This document shows, piece after piece, positions 36,346 to 44,980 of a stretch of 64,000 nucleotides of DNA. The translations under genes were made by a program, and so were the position numbers. Origin of the DNA: Singulisphaera acidiphila DSM 18658 (lineage in GTDB: Bacteria; Planctomycetota; Planctomycetia; Isosphaerales; Isosphaeraceae); contig NC_019892.1 in the NCBI RefSeq assembly GCF_000242455.2, positions 124,001-188,000 on the forward strand, in the 5' to 3' direction. The stretch's first letter is position 1. Each line of letters opens with the position of its first letter. The notes beneath the pieces are model-generated. The model was not told the DNA's origin. It saw only the letters and a program-made list of their open reading frames with translations, and made no database searches.

Positions 36346-37509
36346 ATGATCCGTTGCTCGTCGCAGACCATGCAGTTCCTGGCGACGGCGGTGATCCTCG
36401 TTTGGGGATTGGTGCCGGGCCATCTGGCATTGGGGACGCCGGGGCGGGTTCGCGAGACGTTGCGCTGCGACCTGATGAGCCGCGCCGACTACGACCAGAT
36501 GGAGCGGGGCTATTACGAGCAGATCCTTGATGCGGGGCGGAAGCTGGGCGGATCAGCTTCGGGCCCCCAGCGGGGGGGCGGTCCGAGCCAGGTCTGTCTG
36601 AGCGTCAACGACCTCCGCGAGTTTGTGCTGAAGCCGAGCCTGTCGGTCAGGCAGCCGGTCGGGGTGAGCTGGAGCACCAACGATTTGGGGATGCGCGACC
36701 GCCCTTACACGGTGGCCAAGCCGGCGAACACGGTCCGGATTGGGCTGATGGGGGACTCGATCGCGGCCGGCTGGGGGGTCGGCGACGACCTGGGGTTCGA
36801 ACCGATTCTCGAGCGTTGGTTCGATGAGCGTTCGCGCAAGGCCGGTGGTCCTGGGTTCGAGATCCTCAACTTCGCCGTGCCGGGCCGCAGCCCCGGCCAG
36901 CGCTGGTATCACTTCATGCAGGTGGGCTGGGTGATGGAGCCGGACCTGGTCCTCTTCGAGGCCACGCAGGCCGATGTGGGCTGGGCCGTGCGCCGACTCC
37001 GTGAGCTCTTGCCACGTGGGATCGGTTGGGATTCACCCTTATATAGCGATATCTTGGCGGCATGCGGAGTAATGCCGGGCGAGACGAGCACGGCCTACGA
37101 GCAAGCGCTCCGGCCTTACACCTGGGAACTGACCGCTTCGGCCTACCGCGCGATTGCCGAGGGGTGTTCGTTGCGGGGAGTGCCGTCTGTCATGGTTGTG
37201 ATCCCTCGGGTGGGCCGAACGGTGGACGCGGCGGACCATCAACGGCTGCTCGCGGTTGCCCGCGACGCCGGCTTCTCGGCGGTCATCGACATCTCGGACG
37301 CCTTCGACGGGATCGACCCAACCACCTTGACGGCTCGGGCCGACGACTATCACCCCAACGACAAGGGCCATGCCCTGCTCGCCCGGCGGCTCGACGAAGC
37401 GCTCTGGCACCATCCCTTGCTGAACACGCTCCGAAACCGGGGGGCGAGCCTTGGCGAGCCGGTCGTCCCTGCGACGAACGCTGGCCTGCCCTCTGCGTCC
37501 GAGGGATGA
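36346..37509 (+). CDS. SGNH/GDSL hydrolase-like protein, membrane or secreted
   Basis: A 387-residue protein with an N-terminal signal or anchor (MQFLATAVILVWGLVPGHLA). The SGNH fold is shown by the block I motif IGLMGDSIAAGWGV (Ser138 as the nucleophile), block II-like ILNFAVPGRSPGQRWY, and the catalytic pair Asp333-x-x-His336 in ADDYHPNDKGHALLARRLDE. The spacing between blocks is longer than in simple GDSL esterases. The ATG at 36346 follows GAGAGGTGAG. It lies 186 bases downstream of the MBOAT gene. Together they could transfer or remove O-acetyl groups on an exported glycan (inference from MBOAT-SGNH pairs such as AlgI/AlgJ/AlgX). Confidence 0.82.
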   Translation: MIRCSSQTMQFLATAVILVWGLVPGHLALGTPGRVRETLRCDLMSRADYDQMERGYYEQILDAGRKLGGSASGPQRGGGPSQVCLSVNDLREFVLKPSLSVRQPVGVSWSTNDLGMRDRPYTVAKPANTVRIGLMGDSIAAGWGVGDDLGFEPILERWFDERSRKAGGPGFEILNFAVPGRSPGQRWYHFMQVGWVMEPDLVLFEATQADVGWAVRRLRELLPRGIGWDSPLYSDILAACGVMPGETSTAYEQALRPYTWELTASAYRAIAEGCSLRGVPSVMVVIPRVGRTVDAADHQRLLAVARDAGFSAVIDISDAFDGIDPTTLTARADDYHPNDKGHALLARRLDEALWHHPLLNTLRNRGASLGEPVVPATNAGLPSASEG

Positions 37510-37648
37510 GGGGCGGCAGCCGGCAAGGCCGATGTTTTGGAGAGTTTGCTCGCTTACGGCCGACCAATCTTCGATGATGGGGTGATGAACGCGAGGGTTC
37601 TTGGAGCGACGTTGACCTGATCCTTGGATTGATACCGGCCCAAGGCGC

Positions 37649-38941
37649 ATGAGTGATACTATGTCAGACAATGCGAATCTTACGGAATCAGCCGCGATGC
37701 CTGAGGACGAGGTTCGCGACGTTCGGGAGACGACCTGTTGCATCGTCGGCGGTGGACCGGCGGGGGTGATGCTGGGGCTCTTGCTGGCGCGACGGGGAGT
37801 ACCGGTGCTGGTGCTCGAGTCGCACAAGGATTTTGATCGCGATTTTCGGGGCGATACGATCCATCCGTCGACGCTGGAAGTCCTCGATCAGTTGGGGCTG
37901 GCCGACCGGATGTTGGAGACGATCCCTCACGGCCAGATTCGCAGCTTGAAGTTGACGACCCCGACTGGGGACTTGACCCTGGCGGACCTCGGCCGGCTCA
38001 AAACAAAGTATCCGTATATCGCTATGATTCCCCAGGCGCAGTTTCTCGAGTTCCTGGTCGAGGAGGCGCGACGGTATTCGGGTTTTGATCTCGTCATGGG
38101 AGCCAACGTGCAGCGGCTCGTCCAGGAAGAGGGCGCTGTCTGCGGGGTCCGTTACCGCGGTCCAGACAACGGCTGGCATGAAGTGCGGGCCGCGCTCACG
38201 GTGGCGGCCGACGGCCGCTTCTCCAAGATTCGCGCCCTGACCGGGCTGGAGCCGGTCAAGACTTCGCCTCCGATGGACGTTGCCTGGTTCCGCTTACCAC
38301 GCCGGCCGGACGACCCCCAAGACCGGGGTGCGCTTGCCACTCACAACGGCCACATCGCGGTCGTGTTGGAACGCGCTGAGGAATGGCAGGTAGGCTACGT
38401 GATTCTCAAGGGGAGTTTCCAGCAGCTTCGGGGGGGTGGCCTGGAACTGCTCCACCGTTCGTTCGCGGAGTTGGTGCCGTGGCTGGCGGATCGGGTCGGG
38501 CTGTTGACCGACTGGAAGCAGGTCTCGGTACTCTCGGTCGAGTCGAGCCGCCTCACGCGTTGGCACGAGCCTGGTCTCTTGTTGATCGGCGACGCGGCCC
38601 ACGTGATGTCCCCGGTGGGAGGGGTCGGGATCAACGTGGCGATTCAGGACGCTGTGGAAACGGCCAACCTGCTCGCCGTGCCTCTCAGGGAAGGCCGGCT
38701 CCAGGAACAGGATCTGGCGGCCGTCCAGGCCAGGCGTGAGTGGCCTGTCCGGATCATCCAAGGGTTCCAGGAACGGATGCAGAAGCTGATCGTCGCCCAG
38801 GCTCTCCAACCCGGGAAACCGTTCCACCTGCCCCTTCTACTCCGCATTTTGCTCCGACTGCCGGTTCTTCGCAACATTTTGGCCCGAATGATCGCGTTCG
38901 GGGTCCGCCGGGTTCGCGTCGAGGAAGACTCTCTGCAATAA
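37649..38941 (+). CDS. FAD-dependent monooxygenase (PHBH/UbiH-like)
   Basis: A 430-residue flavoprotein. The N-terminal dinucleotide fold has CCIVGGGPAGVMLGLLLARR (Gly34, Gly36, Gly39) and VLVLESHKDFDRDFRGDTIH. The second FAD motif is LLIGDAAHVMSPVGGVGINV (Asp315), followed by AIQDAVETANLLAVPLREG. These mark the FAD_binding_3 / p-hydroxybenzoate hydroxylase family, which adds one oxygen atom to aromatic rings or polyketides. The reaction here cannot be fixed. Two in-frame ATGs (MSDTMSD) make the start slightly uncertain. The C-terminal helices end RVRVEEDSLQ. It has no clear operon partner. Confidence 0.92.
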   Translation: MSDTMSDNANLTESAAMPEDEVRDVRETTCCIVGGGPAGVMLGLLLARRGVPVLVLESHKDFDRDFRGDTIHPSTLEVLDQLGLADRMLETIPHGQIRSLKLTTPTGDLTLADLGRLKTKYPYIAMIPQAQFLEFLVEEARRYSGFDLVMGANVQRLVQEEGAVCGVRYRGPDNGWHEVRAALTVAADGRFSKIRALTGLEPVKTSPPMDVAWFRLPRRPDDPQDRGALATHNGHIAVVLERAEEWQVGYVILKGSFQQLRGGGLELLHRSFAELVPWLADRVGLLTDWKQVSVLSVESSRLTRWHEPGLLLIGDAAHVMSPVGGVGINVAIQDAVETANLLAVPLREGRLQEQDLAAVQARREWPVRIIQGFQERMQKLIVAQALQPGKPFHLPLLLRILLRLPVLRNILARMIAFGVRRVRVEEDSLQ

Positions 38942-39057
38942 TAAATACTTCGCGGGACCCGTTTCTTGGACTGAAATTTGCACCGTTTAATGATCCGGCT
39001 TAGTTTGACCGACAATCTTTCAAGTAGAATCATTTGCATGCACGCGAGGTGCATTTC

Positions 39058-39465
39058 ATGGTAGCTGCTGAAGGCCATGTCCTGATCGTTGAGGACAGCC
39101 TGGCGATGGGTTATGCGTTGCGCGCTCAGTTCCAGGCGTTCGGGTGGGAGGTTACCTTGTCCCGAACGGTGGCTTCGGCCCTGGAGAATCTCGATCCGCC
39201 GCCCGATTGGATTCTCCTTGATCTCTGGCTTTCCGACGGTGACGGCCAGGACGTGCTGCGCTATGTGCGGGAGGTGGGGATTCCGTCCCATGTGGCCGTG
39301 ATTTCAGCCGGGCTCGATCCTGAGCGGGTCGCCAGTCTGGAGCCGTTGCGCCCCGACCTGATGATCCCGAAGCCGATCAGCTTCGAGAAACTGCTCGAGG
39401 CCTGCCAATCCACTCACTCTGCAAGCCGGTCCGAACCCAGTTCCGCCAGCTCGTCTCCCCTTTGA
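39058..39465 (+). CDS. Stand-alone response regulator receiver-domain protein
   Basis: A 135-residue CheY-like protein. The acidic pocket is in VLIVEDSLAM, the phospho-acceptor is Asp55 in WILLDLWLSDGDGQDVLRY, the Thr/Ser switch is in VAVISAGLD, and the conserved Lys is in MIPKPISFEKLLEA. The C-terminal ~18 residues are Ser-rich and have no output domain. GAGGTG lies eight bases before the ATG at 39058; the frame also opens 24 bases earlier. No kinase gene is adjacent, so its partner is elsewhere. Confidence 0.9.
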   Translation: MVAAEGHVLIVEDSLAMGYALRAQFQAFGWEVTLSRTVASALENLDPPPDWILLDLWLSDGDGQDVLRYVREVGIPSHVAVISAGLDPERVASLEPLRPDLMIPKPISFEKLLEACQSTHSASRSEPSSASSSPL

Positions 39466-39685
39466 CGATCACGCTTGGGTCGTTGCGCGGCGGGTCACCC
39501 CTCAATGGTTTTCTTGGGTTCCCACCCACGGGAATCCCTAGAGAATTGAGTTGCTGCACGTGGCGGTTTCGCCCCACTTTCGGCCGGCAGCGGTTTCCGG
39601 GCGACTGGTCGCCGTATAGACTGAGATGGTACGATCGCGTTCGGATTACGGCTGAGAATTCGGGCATCGAAGGCGACATGCTCCC

Positions 39686-40561
39686 ATGAATCGACGGCTC
39701 TCACGGCTCGGTCTGTTGCTGGCCCTGGCGGCTCTGGCCCCGGCTCCCGACGCAAAGCGGGACCGGCAAGTCGGCGAGTCGTTCCAGGTTCCCTACCGTC
39801 TCACCGACACGAATCACTTTCTGGTCCGGGTCCGAATCAACGGCAAAGGCCCGTTCAACTTTCTGGTCGACACCGGGGCCCCCGCGCTCTACGTGGCGAC
39901 CGATACGGCCAAAAAGATCGGCCTGGAGCCTGCAAAAGAGGCATTCTGGACGCCCGTGGACCGCCTCGACTTCGAGGGCGGAGCCGGTTTGACCGACCTC
40001 AAGGCGCGGGTTGAAGACCCATTCCAACTGGTCGGGATGAATGCCCTGGGACTGCCCGGCGCCTCGATCGACGGCATTCTCGGGTTCACGGTTCTGGCTC
40101 GGTTCCGGCTCGAGCTCGACCCAACGCGGGACCGGATGACCTGGACCCGGCTCGCCTTCGAGCCGACGGACCCCCCTGCCCCCGACCGCAGGCCGGGGGA
40201 AGGGCCGCCGGCCGAGATGCAGGCGATGAACCTCCTGGGCCCGGTCGCCAAGTTCGCCGCCGCCCTGGTGGGCAAGCAGCCGGAAGAGGAGCTGCACCCG
40301 CGCGGTTTCCTCGGCCTGGAATTGGGCGAGACCGCGGATCAGGGCGTGCGCGTGGACCGCGTTCTGGCTGATACCCCGGCGGCGAAGGCCGGTATTCAGG
40401 TGGGCGATCAACTCGTCCGGCTGCTCAACCGCGACGTCAAGAGCCTGAAGGCTGCCCTCGAGGCGGTTGCCGAGGTCAAGCCCGGTGACCGCGTCCCCCT
40501 GTCCGTCCGGCGCGGTCCGGCGACCCAAGAGTTGACTCTGACCGCCGGGGAGGGATTCTGA
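39686..40561 (+). CDS. Secreted retropepsin-like aspartyl protease with PDZ domain (DTG form)
   Basis: A 291-residue exported protein. It has a short signal peptide (LSRLGLLLALAALAPAPD), then a single-lobe aspartyl protease domain. The catalytic motif is DTG (Asp62-Thr63-Gly64 in NFLVDTGAPALYV), and the hydrophobic-Gly motif is IDGILGFTVLARF. A PDZ domain (~205-290) has the Gly-Leu-Phe-type groove start GFLGLELGETADQG, then VLADTPAAKAGIQVGDQLVR LLNRD-like sequence. Single-lobe enzymes are expected to work as dimers. It is followed after 3 bases by a paralogue. The substrate is unknown. Confidence 0.88.
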   Translation: MNRRLSRLGLLLALAALAPAPDAKRDRQVGESFQVPYRLTDTNHFLVRVRINGKGPFNFLVDTGAPALYVATDTAKKIGLEPAKEAFWTPVDRLDFEGGAGLTDLKARVEDPFQLVGMNALGLPGASIDGILGFTVLARFRLELDPTRDRMTWTRLAFEPTDPPAPDRRPGEGPPAEMQAMNLLGPVAKFAAALVGKQPEEELHPRGFLGLELGETADQGVRVDRVLADTPAAKAGIQVGDQLVRLLNRDVKSLKAALEAVAEVKPGDRVPLSVRRGPATQELTLTAGEGF

Positions 40562-40564
40562 TCC

Positions 40565-41440
40565 ATGCGAACGTTTATTGCATCGCCCTTATCTCATCGG
40601 ACCATTCTCGCGGCCGCGCTGGCCGGACTCGTGGCTTTTGGAACCGGTCCGGCCCCGGGTGAACCGGCGGAGAAGACCAAGAATTCAGGCAAGAAAGGGA
40701 CGGTCCCCTTCGAGATGCTCGCGACCAACCACATGGTGGTCCGGGCCAAGATCAACGGCAAGGGTCCGTTCGACCTGATCTTCGACGTCGGAGCGCCGAT
40801 CACCTTGCTGACCAACAAGGCGTCGCTCGAGTCGGGCACGATCAAGGCCGATGCGCCTCGATCGTTCCTCTTTTCGATTCGAGGGGAGTCGGTCGTCAAG
40901 AAGCTCGAGATGGGCGAGATGACGGCCGAGGACGTCCCTGTGATCGTTCTCGACCACCCGCTCTTGAAGGCGATGGGGGATATGCTCAACCGTCCGCTCG
41001 ACGGGATCATCGGCTACACCTTCTTCGCGCGGTATCGGACGACGATTGACTACCAGGCGCATCAGATGACGTTCGAGCCGGTGGACGGCCCGGTACGGAA
41101 CCTCATGAAGGATCTGCCCGACCGCTTGGCTGGCCCTCGAGTCGCTCGCCATCGAACCCTCGCCCCCGGTGCTCTCTGGGGCCTGAGCGTCGGTGATCCA
41201 ACCGACGGTCTGAGTTCGCCGGGCGTCCCGATCCTGTCGGTTCTGGCCGACTCGCCCGCCGCCACCGCCGGTCTGAAACCGGGTGACGTTCTGACCACCC
41301 TCGACGGCCGTTGGACCACTTCGATCACCGACGCCTACGCCGCTGTCGCAGGCGTCCCCGCCGGCCGTGAAGCGTCCGTGGTCGTGCTTCGTGACGGCAA
41401 GGAGCTGACCGTCACAGTCAAGCCTGTGGCGGGCCTTTAA
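40565..41440 (+). CDS. Secreted retropepsin-like PDZ protein with altered catalytic motif (DVG form)
   Basis: A 291-residue paralogue of the preceding protein, with the same length and layout: a signal peptide (TILAAALAGLVAFGTG), the N-terminal motif VRAKINGKGPFDLIFDVGAP, LDGIIGYTFFARYRTTID, and a C-terminal PDZ domain (VPILSVLADSPAATAGLKPG). The catalytic Thr of DTG is Val75 (Asp74-Val75-Gly76). In aspartyl proteases that Thr is part of the fireman's grip, so activity may be reduced or changed. It starts three bases after the upstream stop and is surely co-translated with it. It may be a regulatory or binding partner in a mixed dimer. Confidence 0.86.
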   Translation: MRTFIASPLSHRTILAAALAGLVAFGTGPAPGEPAEKTKNSGKKGTVPFEMLATNHMVVRAKINGKGPFDLIFDVGAPITLLTNKASLESGTIKADAPRSFLFSIRGESVVKKLEMGEMTAEDVPVIVLDHPLLKAMGDMLNRPLDGIIGYTFFARYRTTIDYQAHQMTFEPVDGPVRNLMKDLPDRLAGPRVARHRTLAPGALWGLSVGDPTDGLSSPGVPILSVLADSPAATAGLKPGDVLTTLDGRWTTSITDAYAAVAGVPAGREASVVVLRDGKELTVTVKPVAGL

Positions 41441-41694
41441 GTTGAAGAGTCGATCTCAGCCGGCGAATCGAACAGCCGCTCTCCGTCCGTGATGACCTTT
41501 TGCCGGGTGCCCCAGGTTCCGTACTCGGACTCTGTGTGGGACTCCGTTGGCTTGGGGCGCACGGGTTCCGCTCTCCGCTCATTTGGAATCCTCACCGTCT
41601 CGGGTTGACCTTCGCGCTTCGGTCCTGGCGTGTTAGGACTGTCATCTCGGTCTTCTCGAGCTCAGTCCAAAAGTTGATGGCGGGAGGCCAAAGG

Positions 41695-42768
41695 ATGGAC
41701 TTCTCGTCCTTGCGGAACGGCCTGGTTCCGGCGGAGACGGTCCCCCCTCACCCTTGGGACGGGTTTCTGACCGGCCCGGAGAACGACCTGGCACACGCGA
41801 GCGTACTGGCCCTGGCGCGAGGTGATGGCCCGGGCCTGTCGCCGCTGGTCTTGCACGGGCCGGCGGGGGTCGGTAAGTCGAGGCTGCTGGCGGGCCTGGT
41901 TTCAGAGCGCTTGCTTCGGCATCCGGAGTCGGCAGTGGCGCACATGGAGGCCGAGGCGTTTGCCGCGGCCTGCGCTGAGGCGGCCGGGCAGGCTGGGGGA
42001 TGGGGAGAACTCCGCAGCCGGTTCCGAGGGCTCGACCTGTTCGTGCTCGAAGACTTGCACGCCCTGGAGCGCGCTCCGTTGGCGTTGACGGAATTGACGC
42101 ACACGCTCGACGCCCTCGACGAGGCGGGGGCGAGTGTGGCGGTCTCGGCGCGGGTGGGTCCGGGGCAGTGGTCAGGGTGGCCCGCTCGCCTGGTGAACCG
42201 ACTGGTCGGGGGTCTGGCCGTTCGGGTCGACCCGCCTGGCTTGGCCTCGCGGCGGCGGTACTTGCTCGACCGCGCCCGGTCGCGCGGGATCAATCTCTTG
42301 GCCGAGGCGGTCGACTCGCTGGCCGAGGCGGCTGACGGCTACCGGACTCTCGACGGCTGGCTCTCCAAGCTTGCCCTGGAGTCCCGTGTTGAACGCAAGC
42401 CCGTGGACGGCCGGCTCGTCACCCCCCTGCTCGACGGCGACGCAACCGACCCTGCCCTGACGATCGACCAGATCGCTCGCGCCATCGCGGCGAAGTTCGG
42501 CGTCAGCCTTCGCGACCTCCGCTCGAGTACCCGGCGCAAGACGGTCACCGAGTCGAGGCATCTGGCAATGCATCTGGCGCGGACCTTGACCAGCCTGAGC
42601 TTCCAGGCCATCGGCGCCTATTTCGGCGGCCGTGACTCCGCGACTGTCCGCCACGCCTGCAAGGCCGCCGCCGCCCGCATCGCCGCCGACCCTGCCTTAG
42701 CGTCGGCCACCGCTGCGCTTGCCCGTCGCTGGAGCCAAGGCGAAGTCGGAGAGCCGTCTTCGGCCTGA
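41695..42768 (+). CDS. dnaA: Chromosomal replication initiator DnaA, short divergent form
   Basis: A 357-residue DnaA-like protein; usual DnaA proteins have 440-500 residues. It starts almost at the AAA+ domain (HPWDGFLTGPENDLAHASVL). Walker A is GPAGVGKS (55-62), the Walker B-like motif is LFVLEDLHAL (Glu-Asp where Asp-Asp is usual), and a sensor/Arg-finger block resembles SGWPARLVNRLVGGLAV. The C-terminal domain IV has RKTVTESRHLAMHLARTLTS LSFQAIGAYFGGRDSATVRH-type sequence, the dnaA DNA-binding signature. Domain I, which contacts the helicase, and the domain II linker are missing. GGGAGG lies seven bases before the ATG at 41695. It is about 13 kb from oriC and dnaN. It could be the main initiator or a DnaA-related regulator. 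Confidence 0.83.
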   Translation: MDFSSLRNGLVPAETVPPHPWDGFLTGPENDLAHASVLALARGDGPGLSPLVLHGPAGVGKSRLLAGLVSERLLRHPESAVAHMEAEAFAAACAEAAGQAGGWGELRSRFRGLDLFVLEDLHALERAPLALTELTHTLDALDEAGASVAVSARVGPGQWSGWPARLVNRLVGGLAVRVDPPGLASRRRYLLDRARSRGINLLAEAVDSLAEAADGYRTLDGWLSKLALESRVERKPVDGRLVTPLLDGDATDPALTIDQIARAIAAKFGVSLRDLRSSTRRKTVTESRHLAMHLARTLTSLSFQAIGAYFGGRDSATVRHACKAAAARIAADPALASATAALARRWSQGEVGEPSSA

Positions 42769-42798
42769 AGCGGTTTTCGCTCAGGTGGATAGTTCACC

Positions 42799-43134
42799 TC
42801 AGCCGTCCTCGGGCAGTTCGTGGGCCAGGGCGACGGCGTTGGCCCAATCGCCGCAAAGGAAGGCTGTGAGTGCCATCAAGCGGCGTGAGTCGGCGTTGGG
42901 GCGGAGCCAGTGGTAGTGGCCGGCGAGGCGGAAGGCCTCGCGCCGATGGCCGGCGCGGAGGGCCTTCAGGCAGCGCAGGCGGGTTCGACGCGCGGACTCG
43001 GCCGCCTCATACAGCAGGCGGAGGTCGGACTTGCAGCGGCGGCAAGTGTCGGACCATTCCTGGGTGAGACGGCACGTCGGGCAGCGGACGGTGGTCGTCG
43101 GTTGCGAGGAATCCATGGTTGGGTGGAGGGTCAT
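42799..43134 (-). CDS. Small zinc-ribbon protein, last gene of the chaperone operon
   Basis: A 111-residue protein. The N-terminal region has two Cys pairs (VRCPTCRLTQEWSDTCRRCK), a zinc ribbon. The rest is helical, with a TPR-like tail (ALRAGHRREAFRLAGHYHWL, LMALTAFLCGDWANAVALAH). Its ATG overlaps the TGA of the Hsp70 gene (ATGA), so the two are translationally coupled. A second ATG at 43116 is possible. I do not know the family, but the tight coupling suggests a role with the Hsp70, perhaps as a substrate or partner adaptor. Confidence 0.75.
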   Translation of the reverse strand: MTLHPTMDSSQPTTTVRCPTCRLTQEWSDTCRRCKSDLRLLYEAAESARRTRLRCLKALRAGHRREAFRLAGHYHWLRPNADSRRLMALTAFLCGDWANAVALAHELPEDG

Positions 43135-44930
43135 TGGTCTTCAAGGTAAAAGACAAGGTCCTCGACCTCGTGGGCGACCGACTGGATGTCGTCTGCCGAA
43201 CGCTTGTCGATGGCCAATTGCAGGTCGGTGAGCATGGCTTTGAGCTCGGCGGCGTCTTCGGGGTTAGCCCGGGTCGCGACCTTCTCGGCTTTGGCGATCA
43301 GGGCGGTGGCCGAGCTGATCGCCTGCTGGAGTGCGGGGGAAAGCGATTCCGCCGATGGATCGCCGAGTGCGCCGGGGGTGACCGAGAACTCGCCTTCCTC
43401 GAGCTCGATGGGCTGTTCGGCCGTTCCGAACACCTCTTCGAGGCGGTCGATGGCGTCGGTTCGTTGTCGCTGGCGGAACCGTTCCATCGCATTGTCGATG
43501 GTCACGTGGCGGGCGAGCCCTGTCGCTCGTTCGGTGGCGGTCACTTTGAGAATGCCGTTGAGGTCAAGGTCGAGCCGGACGAGGATCTGGTTGCCGGCGG
43601 GGAGGTCGGCCAGTCCTTCGATGGTAAACTCACCCACCAAGGTGTTGTAACGTGTGTCTTCGTCCTCGCCCTGAAAGACGCGGATCTGTGCGATTTTTTG
43701 ATTATGGGAGGCCGTCGCATAGATCTCGGTCCGCGAGGCGGGAAGCGGTGTGTTCCGCTCGATGATCGCTGAGAAGCAATGGATCGACATCGAACCGTGG
43801 AGCTCACCGAGCGCCTCGATGCCCAGGGTGTGTGGGGTGATGTCGACCAGGACGGGGCCGACGTCGATGCCCGCGATCAGGCCCCCCTGGACGGCTGCGC
43901 CCATGGCCACGGCGAGGTCGGGCTCGATCTCGGTATGGACCGGCCGGCCGAGCCGTTCGCTCAGGATTCGGTGGACCATCGGCGTGCGGGTCGCTCCGCC
44001 GACCAGCAACACCTTGTGGATCTCGTGAGCCTGGACCTTCGCGTCCGACATCGCCTTATCCAGGCAGACCAGGGTTTTAGCTAAGAGCGGCTCGATCAGC
44101 TCCTCATATTCGTAACGGTCGACTTCCAGGTTCAAGTTCAGGGGGATGCCATTCTTCTCGGCGATGAATTCCTCGGCGATGGTGGTGGTCGCCTCGGTGG
44201 AGAGCTCCTTCTTGGCGTCCTCCACGGCGCGGAGCAGTCGCGACTTGGCGACGGGCAACTCCCTCAGGTCGATGCCGTGCTTGGTCTGGAATCGGTCGCA
44301 GACGTAATCGAGCAGGCGTTGATCGAAGTCGTCGCCGCCGAGGTGGGTATCGCCGTGGCTGGCAAGGATCTCGACGACGCCTTGCTCGACCTGGGCGATC
44401 GAGACGTCGAACGTACCGCCGCCGAGGTCGTAGACGAGCAGCCGTTCCATCTCGGCGGGGTGCGGGTCGTAGGTCAAGACGGCGGCGGTCGGCTCGTTGA
44501 TGATCCGGACGACTTCCAACTCCGCCAGCTCGCCCGCCTCACGAGTCGCCGCGCGCTGGCCCTCGGTGAAGAAGGCGGGGACGGTGATGACTGCCTTTTT
44601 GACCGGATGGCCCAGCACCTTCTCGGCACGCTGCTTGAGCGTCCGCAAGATGATGGCCGAGATCTCCTGGGGAGAGTACTTCTTATCGCCGAGCGGGACC
44701 ATCTCCTCCAGGCCCATCTTGCGCTTGATCGAACGGACCGTGCGCTCCGGGGCGAGCATCGCCTGGTTTCGCGCCGCCTTGCCGACGAGCAGACGCCCCT
44801 GGGGATCGAGGCCGACGACCGACGGGAGGATCGGATCACCGTCCTCCTCGAGCACGACCGGCCGGCCGTCGCGGATCACCGCCACCTCGCTATTGGTCGT
44901 CCCGAGGTCGATGCCGATAATGACGTCCAT
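43131..44930 (-). CDS. Hsp70-family chaperone (DnaK-like)
   Basis: A 599-residue Hsp70. The actin-like ATPase domain has IGIDLGTTNSEVAVIRDG near the start, KKAVITVPAFFTEGQRAATR, LLVYDLGGGTFDVSIAQVEQ, and HKVLLVGGATRTPMVHRIL. The substrate-binding domain follows (NTPLPASRTEIYATASHNQK, FQGEDEDTRYNTLVGEFTIE), then a helical lid. It is about 40 residues shorter than E. coli DnaK and lacks the long Gly/Gln-rich acidic tail. It lies 50 bases after the GrpE gene and overlaps the zinc-ribbon gene. It is probably a specialised paralogue; the housekeeping dnaK may be elsewhere. Confidence 0.93.
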   Translation of the reverse strand: MDVIIGIDLGTTNSEVAVIRDGRPVVLEEDGDPILPSVVGLDPQGRLLVGKAARNQAMLAPERTVRSIKRKMGLEEMVPLGDKKYSPQEISAIILRTLKQRAEKVLGHPVKKAVITVPAFFTEGQRAATREAGELAELEVVRIINEPTAAVLTYDPHPAEMERLLVYDLGGGTFDVSIAQVEQGVVEILASHGDTHLGGDDFDQRLLDYVCDRFQTKHGIDLRELPVAKSRLLRAVEDAKKELSTEATTTIAEEFIAEKNGIPLNLNLEVDRYEYEELIEPLLAKTLVCLDKAMSDAKVQAHEIHKVLLVGGATRTPMVHRILSERLGRPVHTEIEPDLAVAMGAAVQGGLIAGIDVGPVLVDITPHTLGIEALGELHGSMSIHCFSAIIERNTPLPASRTEIYATASHNQKIAQIRVFQGEDEDTRYNTLVGEFTIEGLADLPAGNQILVRLDLDLNGILKVTATERATGLARHVTIDNAMERFRQRQRTDAIDRLEEVFGTAEQPIELEEGEFSVTPGALGDPSAESLSPALQQAISSATALIAKAEKVATRANPEDAAELKAMLTDLQLAIDKRSADDIQSVAHEVEDLVFYLEDQ

Positions 44931-44980
44931 GGGGTCTCTTTTCTGAATGCAGATAAATTTAATCGTGAAAATGTTTTGGT

